Below, in pieces: positions 10,616 to 21,985 of a DNA stretch of 64,000 nucleotides. Positions within the stretch are counted from its first letter, which is position 1. Each line of letters begins with the position of its first letter. The stretch lies in contig JAJEKV010000011.1 in NCBI GenBank assembly GCA_021234155.1, positions 15,888,441-15,952,440 of the forward strand, read 5' to 3'. The position numbers and the translations under genes are program-made. This DNA is from Isoetes taiwanensis (Eukaryota; Streptophyta; Lycopodiopsida; Isoetales; Isoetaceae). The notes beneath the pieces were generated by a model. That model had not been told where the DNA came from, did no database searches, and saw only the letters and a program-made list of their open reading frames with translations.

Positions 10616-11554
10616 GTTTGTGCTTAGATTAATTTCTTGTATAGTTAAGATTAATCTACGCATGCAACCTATGCTAGGTATGGGTTGCATGCATTGTTAC
10701 CGATGATGAGACCACTACGGTGATCTCTAGGACGTGGTGTAATGTCATTGTAGGCATGACCGCGGTTTTGCTTGAATGAGTTGGAAGGTAGATTAAAAAG
10801 TCTATTTCCGTCCCACGGAAGTAGATGACCTCGAGAGATAAGAAGCCATTGAGGAATGCATTGATAGGAAAGCACCTCTAGTCAATGCCTACAGGAAGGA
10901 CGCCACCTTCATGCCCAGGGCAACTAAAGGTGTAGGCATGAGTGTCATCCTAGGCATTATAGGGCGCTATCTCCACGGCCACGATGGAAGAAGCATCCTC
11001 TTCCTACGCCGGGAGATTAGTCTTGCATCCATTTAGTTAATTAGATGGGTGGTTACCTTATAACCATAATTATATTAATAATTAAAATGGTACTAACGTA
11101 GTGTCGACCTGCAGGCCAATAGAGCACTCCGGAGGGCAAGGAGGTCGAGCTACGAAGATTTGCAACACAAATTTTGTTGAAATGTGTTGCAAGGAATGAA
11201 GAGTACCTCGAACGATAAATGAAATTGTTAAATTTTGATAAACTTAAAATATTGTGTTAAGTAAGGCTAATAAGTACCTTGTTCTGAGGAAGTTACGAAT
11301 TCATAAGTTATGGAATAATGTAATGTCGTAATAATGTTTTAAAAATACCTTGCTTTAAGAGAGTTATGAATTGATAAGTTATTGGGATAATGTAATGTCC
11401 TAGTAATGTTTTAAAAATATTACCTTAGAGTAATTCTAATAATCGTGTAAGTATAATAGTAATAAAGTGTATGCATCAAGTTGGTTGCAGGACAAGAAGA
11501 TCCCAAGGTGGGGAGACCCACGATGCTGTGAACAGCATCATTTCAAGGTGGGGA
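10528..11554 (+). repeat. 3' untranslated region and polypurine tract of chromovirus B (copy B)
   Basis: About 1 kb of non-coding sequence between the end of pol and the 3' LTR, duplicated at 3438-4408. It contains two AAGGTGGGGAGA tracts (near 11505 and 11543); the second directly precedes the LTR and is the probable polypurine tract. Internally it holds a short tandem duplication around AAGTTA..TAATGTAATGTC..TAATGTTTTAAAAATA that is missing from the other copy. Confidence 0.8.
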
Positions 11555-13099
11555 GAATGTGACATTCCAGCACAGTATACGGTCCCAGGACGTACACTGT
11601 AATGCCTCGTCACGCGTACACGCCATCCCGATTGACGTGTACGCCGACGTGTAGCCAAGCAAGTAGCACCCTAGGGGGCAACTTGCAAGGTACATGTACC
11701 CATGTGGACACTTTATGCCACCTAGTTAATAAAGGCAAATGGGCCACACCCATTTATCCCACATGCTTAAAGGGATCATGGGAAACCCTAGCCCTAACCC
11801 TTAGTCTATATAAGTATAGGAAACCCTAACTTTACATTTTCATCCACAGCCTTCTAGGACTCTGTTTTGCTTGCTCCAAGAGCCAAACTCGCCTCCCAGA
11901 CTCTGTCTGAGCAGTTTAGCTCATCAGTTTCCCTTTCTAGCTTCGTCTTCTAGCAGTTCAGCAGGATGGTCGAGCTCAGAGCAGGAGGAGCAAGCCAAGG
12001 ATCAGGTATTTTGTCAATTCAATAGTCTAAACCGCATCCCAGACATAGAATAAGTAGGTTTAGCCTATTGCTTTGCCCATAGTAGCCATCTAGATCTCTA
12101 GATACCAAACCTTAACTAAAGAACCTAACTCTGTGATTTAGATTAAGTCTTGTTCTTTAATTCTTCTGTGATATGCATGTGGTGATGTTCTCTGTGGACT
12201 CATTGTATTGGGAAGGGGGGTAGAGGCCTTAAAAGCCCAGTAGTATGATGCTCCTAGCCAACCCTCTTTAATGCACTATTAAATTCGGCCTGTGTGTAGG
12301 AGCCACACCTGGTTGTGGGTGAAGGGGCCAGATTGGCTTACAAGAAGGTTCATGTCCTGACTCATGATCATGTCCCTCTGGTAGTAAAGCCTATCGGGGA
12401 CTATTGTGGACTAGACCTAATGCTCTGCCACTGCGTGAGGGCTTTGCATGGGTTCGACACTCTTGGGGTGGTGGACACCTTCCATGGAGTTCAGTCGAGT
12501 ATGGGCAGTGGCCCTCTAGTCACCTTGAGTCAGCATGCCAACCTCTGGTGGGAGCAATCCCTACCTGCCCCATCGGAACTGGGGAGATGAAACCCAGGAA
12601 TAGCCCCTTTGGCTATGCATCCGGCGGGCTACAGTCAGGTCCCAACACTTTTCAACCTACTCTGCAAAGTGTGCACAGGAAGGGCGGATGGAGTGGACTA
12701 CCCCAAGCCATGTTCTATTGCCAGCCAAATCCATTGCCATGAATTCTGTCTGCAATGACTTCTGGAGGCCCAAGCCGTCAGTCATCCCTCTCGAGTCTGA
12801 GCCTTGGGTAGGAACTCCTATGTGATGTGTTGATCTTTGTCTATGCAGATATGTGGTGAGTCATCCTTCGTGATGGACATGTGATGTCGATGTTGTATAC
12901 TGACATGTATGTTTACGCTTCCGCAGCTAGGTAGGCCCTGAAGGGAGACACGGTAAAATGACCCCTTCATTCTTCCCACTAGAACTCATCAAGGTTGCAG
13001 TGACACGTGGAGGGCCTTGTATCAACATGGAGCTGGTATGGGGGATGAACTCCTGTTTGTATACGGTGAGTGCAACGTATACGAGTAGGGGACGTCACA
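11555..13099 (+). repeat. 3' LTR of chromovirus B
   Basis: Starts TGTGACATTCC right after the polypurine tract and ends GGGGACGTCACA, giving matching TGTGAC/GTCACA termini over about 1,545 bp. A strong TATA box (TCTATATAAGTATAGG, 11805-11820) lies ~250 bp in, flanked on both sides by AAACCCTA telo-box motifs. The base after the LTR begins RT sequence of another element, so B seems to have inserted into element C. No second LTR of this family exists in the window for comparison, so the right boundary rests on the terminal repeats and on the C junction. Confidence 0.72.
11805..11820 (+). promoter_or_regulatory. TATA box of LTR B with flanking telo-boxes
   Basis: CTATATAAG at 11806-11814, with AAACCCTA at 11784-11791 and again at 11821-11828. 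Arrangement and position fit the U3/R boundary. Confidence 0.6.
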
Positions 13100-15235
13100 G
13101 AAGGCCCTTCAGAAGCTACTGGAATATGGGCTTTATGTCAAGCTGGAGAAGTGTCAATTCGAGCAGGATAATGTCGAGTTTCTTGGCTATTGCATCACAC
13201 ATCAGGGTGCTTCTTGGGGTTTGCCAATTTTTATCGCCGCTTCATCAAGGACTATTCGGAGGTCATCTTGACTTTGACATGTCTCACCAGGAAGGATGTT
13301 CCTTTTGAGTGGACAATTAAAGCAGAATCAACATTCATCACTTTGAAGCATGCTTTTACAGTAGCACCTGTTCTTGCACACCCGGATCCTTTGTGTCCCT
13401 ATATTCTCAAAGCTGATGCATTAGATTTTGCTCTTGGCAACAAGGGGATGATCATGAGTTGCACTCGATCACCAATTATTCTTGAAAGTTACAGGCTACT
13501 GAGATCAACTATCTTATTTACACTCTTTTCATGAGTGGCGATGATTTCTTGAAGGTTCTTCGCATAAGGTAACTGTGTATATGGACTATCGCAACCTGGT
13601 TCAGTCTGCTTAAATTCTTATTCGTCGTCAGGCTCGATGGCATATACAACTGCGATCTCGCTTTGATTTTGTCATCAAATTTCAGCTAGGCACACTTCAA
13701 GAGAAACCAGATGCTCTTTCTCGCAGATCTTTCGAACCTAAGGTGGGGAGCAAGCATTTTATTAATAGTCACAGGTTATTCTAGGACCTGATCATTTCCA
13801 GCTTATGGCTATCACTTTGTTCAAGAGGCCTCGTGATATATCCTTGTTGGAGCATCTCTTCTTTTTGATCCGTTGGCGCAGGATGTAATCTCATAGCTTA
13901 GCTCTGCATCATCTTCCCAGCAAATGCGATCGGACTCTGATCATTTTGAGGTTCGAAATGGACTCCTGTTCCATGATGGGCTTCTGTATATGCCAAATGG
14001 TGCTTCTAGGCTTCAGATTCTCCAGGCTTGCCATGACACTTTGGAGTAGCCAAGACTCTTGAACTTATATATTAGTCGAGAGTATTGGTGGCCTGGGCTT
14101 CGTCGCTCTGGTGAAGCATTTATTCGATTATGTGACATATGCTGTCGAACGAAGGTTCTGAAACATCTTCCTCATGACCTTCTTCAGTTACTATCGCTTC
14201 CAGATGGTCCTTGTAAGAGTATTTATGTAGATTTTATTCTGGAGCTACCACTCTCTCGGGGTTATGATGCCATCATGGTTGTTGTTGATTGTTTCTCTAA
14301 GATGGTTCATTTTATTCCCTGCAACGTCACCATCACCAGTAAGGGAACAACTGATCTTCTTCTTCATGAAGTAGTTAGACTTCATGGATTTCTAGACATT
14401 ATCGTCGTGATCATGGACCTCAGTTCGTCACAGGTTTTTGGAAGCGGCTTTTAGAGTTATTGCACACCGATCGCTCACTGACATCCCGTCATCATCAAGA
14501 AAATAATGGGCAAGCGGAGCACACTAATCAAACTCTAGAGCAATATTTAAGATGCATTATTAATTATCAGCAGGATGATTGGGTCGATTACCTTCCATTA
14601 GTTGAGTTTGCCTATAATAACTCAGTACATGCTTCCACTCGCCAGACTCCGTTCTTTCTGAACTCTGGTCAGCATCCTCATTGGTCCCTTAGTGATGTTG
14701 GCAGTGACTCTGTCAATCCTAGTGCCGAGTCTCGACTTGACAAACTCTAAGCTCTCCAATCATATCTGCAGCATCATCTTCACTAAGAACAGGAACGCTA
14801 TCGGCATTATGTCGATTTGCATTGGTAGGACGCTCCTAAATTTCACGTTGGTGACCTTGTTGTCTTCTTCGTAGGGATCTCCATACTTATGTCCATGCAA
14901 TAAGCTTGACTATCGTCGCCTTGGTCCTTACTGGATCATGGCTCAGATCAGCAATGTGGCATTCTGGCTCGAGCACAGTCATACACAGTTAATAATTTCC
15001 CGAATCATGTTCCTCCACAGTCGCCACTAGTGGAAAATTGATGATCATGAGGAGTTCGAGGTCCGAGAGATTCTGGACTCCAAGTATCTTCGTCATAGAT
15101 TGTACTACTTTGTATATTGGGAAGGTTACTCACCAAGTGATAGAATATGGGAGCCTTCCAGGAATCTGACTAATGCTCCAAATAATTTGTGGAGTTTCAC
15201 CGAAGTTACCCAGATAAGCCAAGTTTGAGTACTCC
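13100..15235 (+). pseudogene. Ty3 chromovirus C pol: RT thumb to chromodomain
   Basis: Begins inside reverse transcriptase (QKALQKLLEYGLYVKLEKC..VEFLGYCITHQG). Next come the RT/RNase H connection (LGFANFYRRFIKDYSEV), RNase H (PYILKADALDFALG; later HKVTVYMDYRNLV and KPDALSRRSFEPK), and the integrase zinc-binding region with CDICCRTK. The integrase core follows (YDAIMVVVDCFSKMVHFIPC; QENNGQAEHTNQTLEQYL), then LVEFAYNNSVHAST, and a good chromodomain near 15045-15180 (EVREILDSKYLRHRLYYFVY, then WEGYSPSDRIWEP). There are several stops and shifts (for example at 13612, 14047 and 14750) and short deletions. The 5' half is missing at the junction with LTR B. Confidence 0.88.
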
Positions 15236-15277
15236 GGCCCCAGCTCCGAGGACTCGTTGCCGGCGTAGGAGCGGGAT

Positions 15278-16250
15278 GGTGTGACGACCATACGGATATA
15301 CATATTATATGAACATTATGCTCGTATGTACAAAAGATAGTTGTCACACGGATGCAAACGGGTAGTTGCACAAGACAGGATTTCAACTTCCAACCTTCTA
15401 GTTGCAAGTCACACACCTTTGCCAAGTGCGCTACCCATACTTGTTGAAGACATTCCCTCACATCTTTCTCATATGGGGGGGCTGTTTCTAGGAGGTTCTA
15501 GAATATTCTAGAACCTACATGCATGCACGACACTTGGCATGATCTCATCTATTGGAGTGGCATGATCCTGACCATTGGCCTAGAAATATAAGAAGTCACC
15601 TCCTTCTTATCGAACCATTCCGGTTCAATGCCAGTCCTGAGCCTTCTAGGCATCTGTCTCGTGTTCCTGCTTGCCTTCGGGCCATTGTACTCTTGATTCT
15701 TGTTCATATATTAGATTCCTTGCCGATCTTGGCATATTTCCTCCATATGTCTTGCGTATTTTCCAAGTATTTTCCTTGTTTTCGCGTGGGTTCATGACAG
15801 TTTTCAAGGAAAAAGCCATTACAGTAATAAGACGCTCATCTAGAACCTCAAATATGTCATGCACGGTTCTGAGAAGTTGTAGAATCGTGGAATGGAATGC
15901 TAAAGTCAAATCCTGACCACTCAAAAGTAGGACATCTTAGTAGAGTATGGGTTTCATCTTCAATAACTTGTAACTGGCAACATGCACATAATCTCGCTTC
16001 TCGTGGCAAGTGCGGCCGCTCTCATCTACCTATCTCAATCCGTAGCTTGTGGGATCCTATGCGAATTGATGCAATAGCCACTAGCATCATGAATAATATC
16101 ACATTTTGCCTCACAGATCCATCACATGCAGATGATGCTATATGTGATGCTAATTCCATCATGGATAATCTCACAAATTACATCACTCTTACCATCAATA
16201 GTTATTCTAAATGTGATAATGATGATAATAAGTGTTGTTAGTTATATTAA
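15278..16250 (+). repeat. 3' LTR of chromovirus C (right end uncertain)
   Basis: TGTGACGACCATACGG begins about 40 bp after the last chromodomain-linked codons and follows a purine-rich run (GGAGCGGGATGG). A TATA-like AAATATAAG (15584-15592) and an upstream heat-shock-like palindrome support U3 identity. I could not find a matching terminal repeat, so the right end is only a guess from where the sequence character changes. Confidence 0.5.
15493..15516. promoter_or_regulatory. Perfect heat-shock-element palindrome in LTR C
   Basis: A 24-bp perfect palindrome whose core is TTCtaGAAtaTTCtaGAA, i.e. four alternating nGAAn/nTTCn units with exact 2-bp spacing, the consensus for trimeric heat-shock factor binding. 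It lies about 70 bp upstream of the TATA-like sequence of this LTR. Confidence 0.65.
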
Positions 16251-17289
16251 TATGCTTTGATTACTTGCAATACCACTTGTTACTATTGTGCCATTATCTA
16301 GGAATAACACTATAGGTATTTCTCTTAAAGGTATATGATGTATCACGATGTATGCCACATCAATAGTTAAGTCAACATTACTTAGTGTGTTAGCTATCTA
16401 CGATACATGATTTCATTGTCATTTGTGTCAATGTCGCTACGTCGTTATATCGCTAATATCATATTACTAATATCTGCAATTATATTGATGTGAACTTCTA
16501 CCACATCAATCCCCTCAATTAAAAGAGTTCGATCAGCCTCACAAGTTGGCAAGTCCCCATGCAAGTATCAATTATGTGATGAGATCTAGGTGTTGTATGA
16601 ACCATGATGCACCAATTAGTATCACTTTGATCACATGTCTCGAGATTGCAAGTGCAAAGTGGCATGCCTTGGAGGTACTAAGTCATTGTCTAACCTTTTC
16701 AAACGGAAGATCTTAGAAAATGGGCATGGAAGTACTTGTTGCTGGAGGGCAAAGAAATAGTCGAGGAGATTCGGCGGCATAGCACTGAAAATATATACAG
16801 TACCATGCATCCTGGAAAGTCGCCCTTCTAACTAAATCAAAACAGTTTTGTTCGTACTCGTTCCTATCTCGCCTTGTCATGGTGACATAGACAAATCCCT
16901 TGGATCTGAGACCAAACTAATTGCTATAAATCACCTGGAAGATGTGGTTGCAAAACCTCCCTCTGGATCTAGAATTAAAAGGCTTTCTATTGCAGTCTAC
17001 CTAGAATGCATAAGCTAAATCGTGGCTAGTGATGCTAGGGTTGGATCGTTCCATGACCTTCAGACTATATCTAGGTGATGCCCTACTTCCCAACTCCATG
17101 ATGAAGCCCCTCTTATAGCACCCGATTTGTTGTTGGGGAGGATTCGGCTGATTTGGTGTCAATTTGATGCTGGAAAGAATTGATCTTGTGTGTTCTTTGA
17201 TTCCCACCTATGCTAAAAGATTCACTTGATGCTTAGAGGAGGTGGTGGGCTCTTAGAGTAGGCGGTTGTCTACTACTTATATTTGAAAC
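16251..17289. other. No gene seen
   Basis: A/T-rich intergenic sequence. Nothing recognisable beyond short simple-sequence patches. Confidence 0.5.
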
Positions 17290-17697
17290 TTTAGGTCAAA
17301 ATTCATATCCCTACAAAAGTTAGAGATTTGATTTAGAAACAGCTTTTTGGGAACCAATATTGGTTCATAGAAGACAAGCAATAGTTTTGACCTGTCATAT
17401 TCAAACAACCATATCTTCGTTCTCAGACCTTGGATTGACGTGCAGTTTTTTTGCATCTTACTCTCTAACTTGTGAACAAAAATAAAAAAAATAATGGAAA
17501 AAACTATTAAAAAAAAAAAAAAATTATTGAGACAATTCTGCTTTATCGAAACATGAAGTAAAACTTAATTAATCCGCTTGGATTTACCTATGCGTAACTC
17601 TTAACAATGGGGACCAATAGATTTTGGGGTATTTTCTCTATGTAACGTGACTGCCATAGATTTACATGTAAGAAGGGTTTTACTGAATATTGAACCT
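17290..17697 (+). repeat. Dispersed repeat R, copy 1
   Basis: Diverged copy of the sequence at about 32690-33010. Shared in order: a CTGTCAT/TTAAA block, CTTCGTTCTCAGACC-like text, GATTG..TGCAGTTTTTTTGC.CTTACTCT, an A-rich run, and later ACAATGGG..ACATTTTGG..TATTCT and TGACTGCCATA. Non-coding in both. Confidence 0.55.
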
Positions 17698-18104
17698 TTG
17701 ATTTATATGAATTATGAAATAAATAGTGCAAATGCACCTTCTTTGGTACAACTCTAGTGCTAGTTGTTATGGTGCACCATGAAATGATTGCACTACGTGT
17801 GCAACCTCAAGGGTTGGGGCTCTTGGGATATTTAGTCAAAGTCTAGTTAGGTTAGGCACTAGGCAGTGAAAATATCCAAGACTAATAACTTCTAGAGAGT
17901 TATGTAAGTATTGGAAAAAGGTGAGCTCCCGATATAAGGAGATCACAATTGATGAATGTAACCTTGTATGATGGTGCAGCGAGGCTGTCCAATTTCTGCC
18001 AATCTAATTGATGGGTCTGAGCTGAGTCAAACTGCCATGTGGCATGGCCACATTGGCAAATATAAAATACAAGAGAGGCGGTAGATGCAGGTTATTGATT
18101 TTAT
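17698..18104 (-). repeat. Right arm of ~400-bp inverted repeat pair
   Basis: Reverse complement of 8993-9398. Contains AGTGCAAATGCACCTT at its left end and AATACAAGAG at its right. See the left arm. Confidence 0.8.
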
Positions 18105-19754
18105 AGGGAGACTGGAAGGCTGTAGAGGAACCTGAAGTAAGAGGCGGGGGAAACTAAACTGAAGGAATTCGGCCAGAAGGTCAGTTGGGAGTAGGAACTT
18201 GCAGTGGTGGGATGTGGTAAACTATGTAATTCAATGTGCCATAGTGGTGCTAGGCTGCTATAAGAAATTGCAGAGCCTTCAAAAGTACCCATGTAAATGA
18301 TAAAAGCTTCATCATAAACCTTTAGAGTGTTTATTTAACAACTAGAGACACTTTAAACTGATACCTTTAGATTAACCTCCTATAAGAAGCTTATAGCGTG
18401 GGTTTTAAGTCGATAATGAGAATGAGTCCTTCACATGCCCATGGTTTCCTCTACCTGTGCTAGACAGATGGCTTGCTTGTCCTAAAGGATGCTTGTGAGT
18501 GCTGGGGAGGTAGGTATATGGTATTGGTAAGGGATGATGTCTAGCAACAATGTAGTGAAAGCAAGATATATCCAGTATGGAGCTATGTGTTATACATACG
18601 TGTATATCTTTATGATACTAAGATGGGAGCAATGAGTACTCATCATAGAGTGTTTTGTGCAAGCACTAGTAGATGAGCGAGTTGGCTTATCTTAAAGGAT
18701 TCTCTAAGAATTCGCGAGGTTGCATTTGCCACTGGTATGGGATGGTGGCAAGTATTAACCAACAGTCTAGATGCTCAAGAGGATTCAAGATGCTTATAGT
18801 TTCTCCCTTATACGAATCCACCAGCGCGGGGTTCTAGGCGAAGTACTGTCTAGACAGTGCGAAGAATCTAAGTTGTAGATGTTAAGCTGCTGCATACATT
18901 GGATTCCATATCCATCAGTCATTGCTCCTACGAAGAGATGCAAATCAAATATTAATTGCTCACATGATGCTATGTCTAAGATAAGGGGAACGGAATGTTA
19001 TTAGGTAATTGTGCTCAAAAGATTTGAAATCAATGAATTGATGGAAGCAAGAGTCACTTTTCAAGAGCATACAGTTGATGAGAGGAGGAGTTACATGTAC
19101 TCCATTTTTAGCATGCACTTCAAGATGAAAGATATCCAAAGAGAAAAATAAGATGCTCGTCCATCATATATGGTAGTCTACCATATATGCCATGGGACTT
19201 CTCCCATTTAATGGATGCACCGTCATATGGGCTCTCCCTCATGCCTGGGATGGCTAGGTAGTCGAGTAGAGGATACAAAGGTATTATCTCGTTCCTTCTC
19301 TATGGGTTTCGACATCAGTGGAAGCAAACTATACGCAGTAACGTAACATAAATAGAAATACTACCTCGCACTAATCCATCTATCACATATCATCGAAAAA
19401 CACATCATATGATACATACTATCTACACATCTGATGGCTCCTACTTGGGCTCTGGCTCAAGTGGGAATCAATTGACGGCTAGGGTCTCTAGATATCTTCA
19501 GACAAACTCATGGCAATGGCTTTTGCTAGTAATAGACAATGGCTAAGGTTGACCAATCCATCCACCTCTCCTGTGCATACTATGCAGATAAACTAAAACA
19601 AGCTCTGTCGTCAAGCCCATGGTATCATTGATGAGACTACTTCACGTTTCTTCTCTCCGATCTGATATGAGGCAGGAACGGACAAGTTCCTTCCTAAGGC
19701 ACAATGGTTCCGTGGACGACGAGAAGATCAAAGTGCACATGTCCATATCCGACT
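18105..19754. other. No gene seen
   Basis: No long frames or recognised protein similarity. There is a weak internal duplication (GGCTTGCTTGTCCTAAAGGAT at ~18470 resembles GGCTTATCTTAAAGGATTC at ~18682). Confidence 0.4.
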
Positions 19755-19759
19755 TGATC

Positions 19760-20206
19760 TGTTGATGTTTGGGGTTCTTGGCATCACCTTGCAGCAGCAG
19801 TCCATGACTGCCGGATGCCACAAGGCTGCCACAAATGCTCATGGATCAACAAAAGAAGATGGGAAGAAACTCCAAGAACAAGAACAAAAGAAAGAATGAA
19901 CAAAACAGAATCATATTGATGCTCCAAAAGGAGGTGCTCCAAAACGTGAGCAAAAACCTAAACAATGAGAGGAAATGCTCTCTCTATATAGTAGAGCAAA
20001 ACCCTAACCCTAACTTACATCTCACCTACCACAGATCTAGGCTAAATTTGGGCCATAGATCGTGGGGTCCAATATGACAAAGACATGTGGCCTATGCCAC
20101 CTACCACATATGTGGGCTAAATCTGGGCCCTAGATCAAGTGGTCCAATGTGATAAATACATGTGGCCTATGCCACTCATACATATGTTTAGCCCAAAGGG
20201 CTAACA
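19760..20206 (-). repeat. 3' LTR of element D
   Basis: 447 bp, 446 identical to the 5' LTR. Left flank TGATC is the target-site duplication. Confidence 0.9.
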
Positions 20207-20221
20207 CTCCCCCCCACCACA
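20207..20221 (-). other. Polypurine tract of element D
   Basis: On the minus strand GTGGTGGGGGGGGAG directly abuts the TGTTAG start of the 3' LTR, as required for plus-strand priming. Confidence 0.8.
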
Positions 20222-20539
20222 CCAAGCTATGTAGAACCTTTATAACAGCAGGTTAAACATGTACAACAGTGTCCAAAGTGAGGGGAAATAATGAGAATGT
20301 CGCCGAAGTCTTGACCCAAAAATGCCAATGTCGATGAAGTACAGAAATCATGAGAGGTTGAGAAGGCTGTCACCACTTCTCTTGAGCTTGCCACAAGCTC
20401 CTTTAAATCCATAGAAGTCGAATCTAATGTTGAGAAGGCTGTCACCACTTCTCATAGAGCTTGCCACTTAGCTCCAAATACATGCGCCAATCAAAGTGTC
20501 GTGTAATGAGTTGAACAAAATGAGGAAACAAAAATTGTT

Positions 20540-20945
20540 GCAGGGGCGGAAGGCCCTAAGTCATCTTCACGCCAGTTTTGAACTTGAAAAGTTGAAACAA
20601 GGAGTTGAACTTGAAAGAGTTGAAACATAAGTGATTGAGGGGGCGGAAGGCCCTAAGTCGTCTTCACGCCATCTGAACTGGAAAGAGTTTGAGCAGATAC
20701 TTGAACTTGAAGGAGTTGAAATTGAAGGGGCGGAAGGCCATAAGTCATCTTCACGCCATTTGTTGAACTTGAACGAGGCCCAACCGCCATGTATTATGGA
20801 CGGATGTGGTTGATCAAAATGTTGAACTTGAAAAAGTTGACGTCAAAGAGAAATTGTTGAAATTGGCCTACACACGCCATGTGGCCATGTGAGGTTGATG
20901 TACGAAGGGGCGGAAGGCAGAATTCATCTTCACGCCATTGCAGGA
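20540..20945. repeat. Internal repeat 1 of element D
   Basis: Four copies of a ~30-bp core, GGGGCGGAAGGC..TAAGTC(A/G)TCTTCACGCCA, at about 20543, 20639, 20726 and 20906. They are separated by variable spacers rich in TTGAACTTGAA and AGTTGAA, and spacing shrinks and grows between copies. Confidence 0.8.
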
Positions 20946-21079
20946 ACTTGAAATTTGTTGGTACAAAGGTGCAAAGCAGATCTAAGAATGGGGCAAAAGA
21001 TGAGGCGTCCCCCAAAATGTGCCAAAAATATGCTCCAGATGCTGCTTGCGTCAAAAGTGGATCGAAAGTTTGTGCTTGA

Positions 21080-21985
21080 AGTCACGCCGTGAGGGGCCGT
21101 GATGTTTGAAGTCATAGTTGCATGAAATTTTACCGCCAAAGGCAGAATGATAGGACTAGATATCTGTTATGAGAAAAAAGAGCTTCAATATTAGGAGTGG
21201 AGAACACCAAAATGTGGCCCATCTCTTGAATGGTCGTCGAAAGCCTCTCTATGAAAGAGAAAAATGGTAAAAGATATCCTTAAAAAAGTTCGTGACAATG
21301 TGTTGACAATAGAGATTGTCCAGTGTGGGGCCGTGGATATTGAAGCATTTATTTTTTATTGCATGGTTTTTTCTGTGTCTGGTGTGGGTCACGCGTCCCA
21401 CGCAACGAAATGGTGCCACGCCCGTGATGGGCCGTGGGCTTTGTTCTTGACCCACGCCGTGGAGGGCCGTGGATGCCGTGGGAGGTCGTGGATGCCGTGG
21501 CCGTGGATGCCGTGGGAGGTCGTGGATGCCGGTAGCACGCCCTGAACCTTTGTCGCCCTGAAGCTTGTTGTCGTGGAGACTCTGTGAAACCACGCTTATC
21601 ATCTAACGGAGGAAGTGTGCCACGCCGTGCGGGGCCGTGGGCTTATTCAGACTTGAACAGAGCTTCAACAAGAGAAATTGCGCCACGCCGTGATGGGCCG
21701 TGGGCGAAGTTCTTCAACAGGAATGTGAATAGAGTGACGAGAGAGACTTGAATAAAGAATTTGTGCCATGTCGTGAGGGTTCTGAGGATTTGAAGCCACG
21801 CCATGATGGTTGTGGGCTTGTGAGAATGCAGATCAGAGTGACGCTCTGTTGGCTATCCACTGCCGGGACTTACAGGATCATGGATTCTGGGCCGTGGAAG
21901 GCTGTGGGGCGACCGTGGAAGGCCGTGAAAAAAATTTTCCACGCCAAAGGGCCGTGGAAATGGAAGTTTTGTGTGCAGAGGTTTT
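21080..21985. repeat. Internal repeat 2 of element D (CACGCCGTG..GGGCCGTGG)
   Basis: Seven or more copies of CACGCC(G)TGN2-3GGGCCGTGG between 21083 and 21960, with a local burst of GATGCCGTGGGAGGTCGTG near 21470-21530. Each copy is self-complementary in part (CCACG/CGTGG), so RNA from either strand could fold locally. Confidence 0.75.

Noticed and set aside
15897-16241. 114-codon frame in LTR C
   Set aside because: Within the LTR region, low complexity at its end, no homologue recognised.
19835-20077. 80-codon frame repeated at 23392-23634
   Set aside because: Lies in both LTRs of element D and has no protein character; identity follows from LTR identity.
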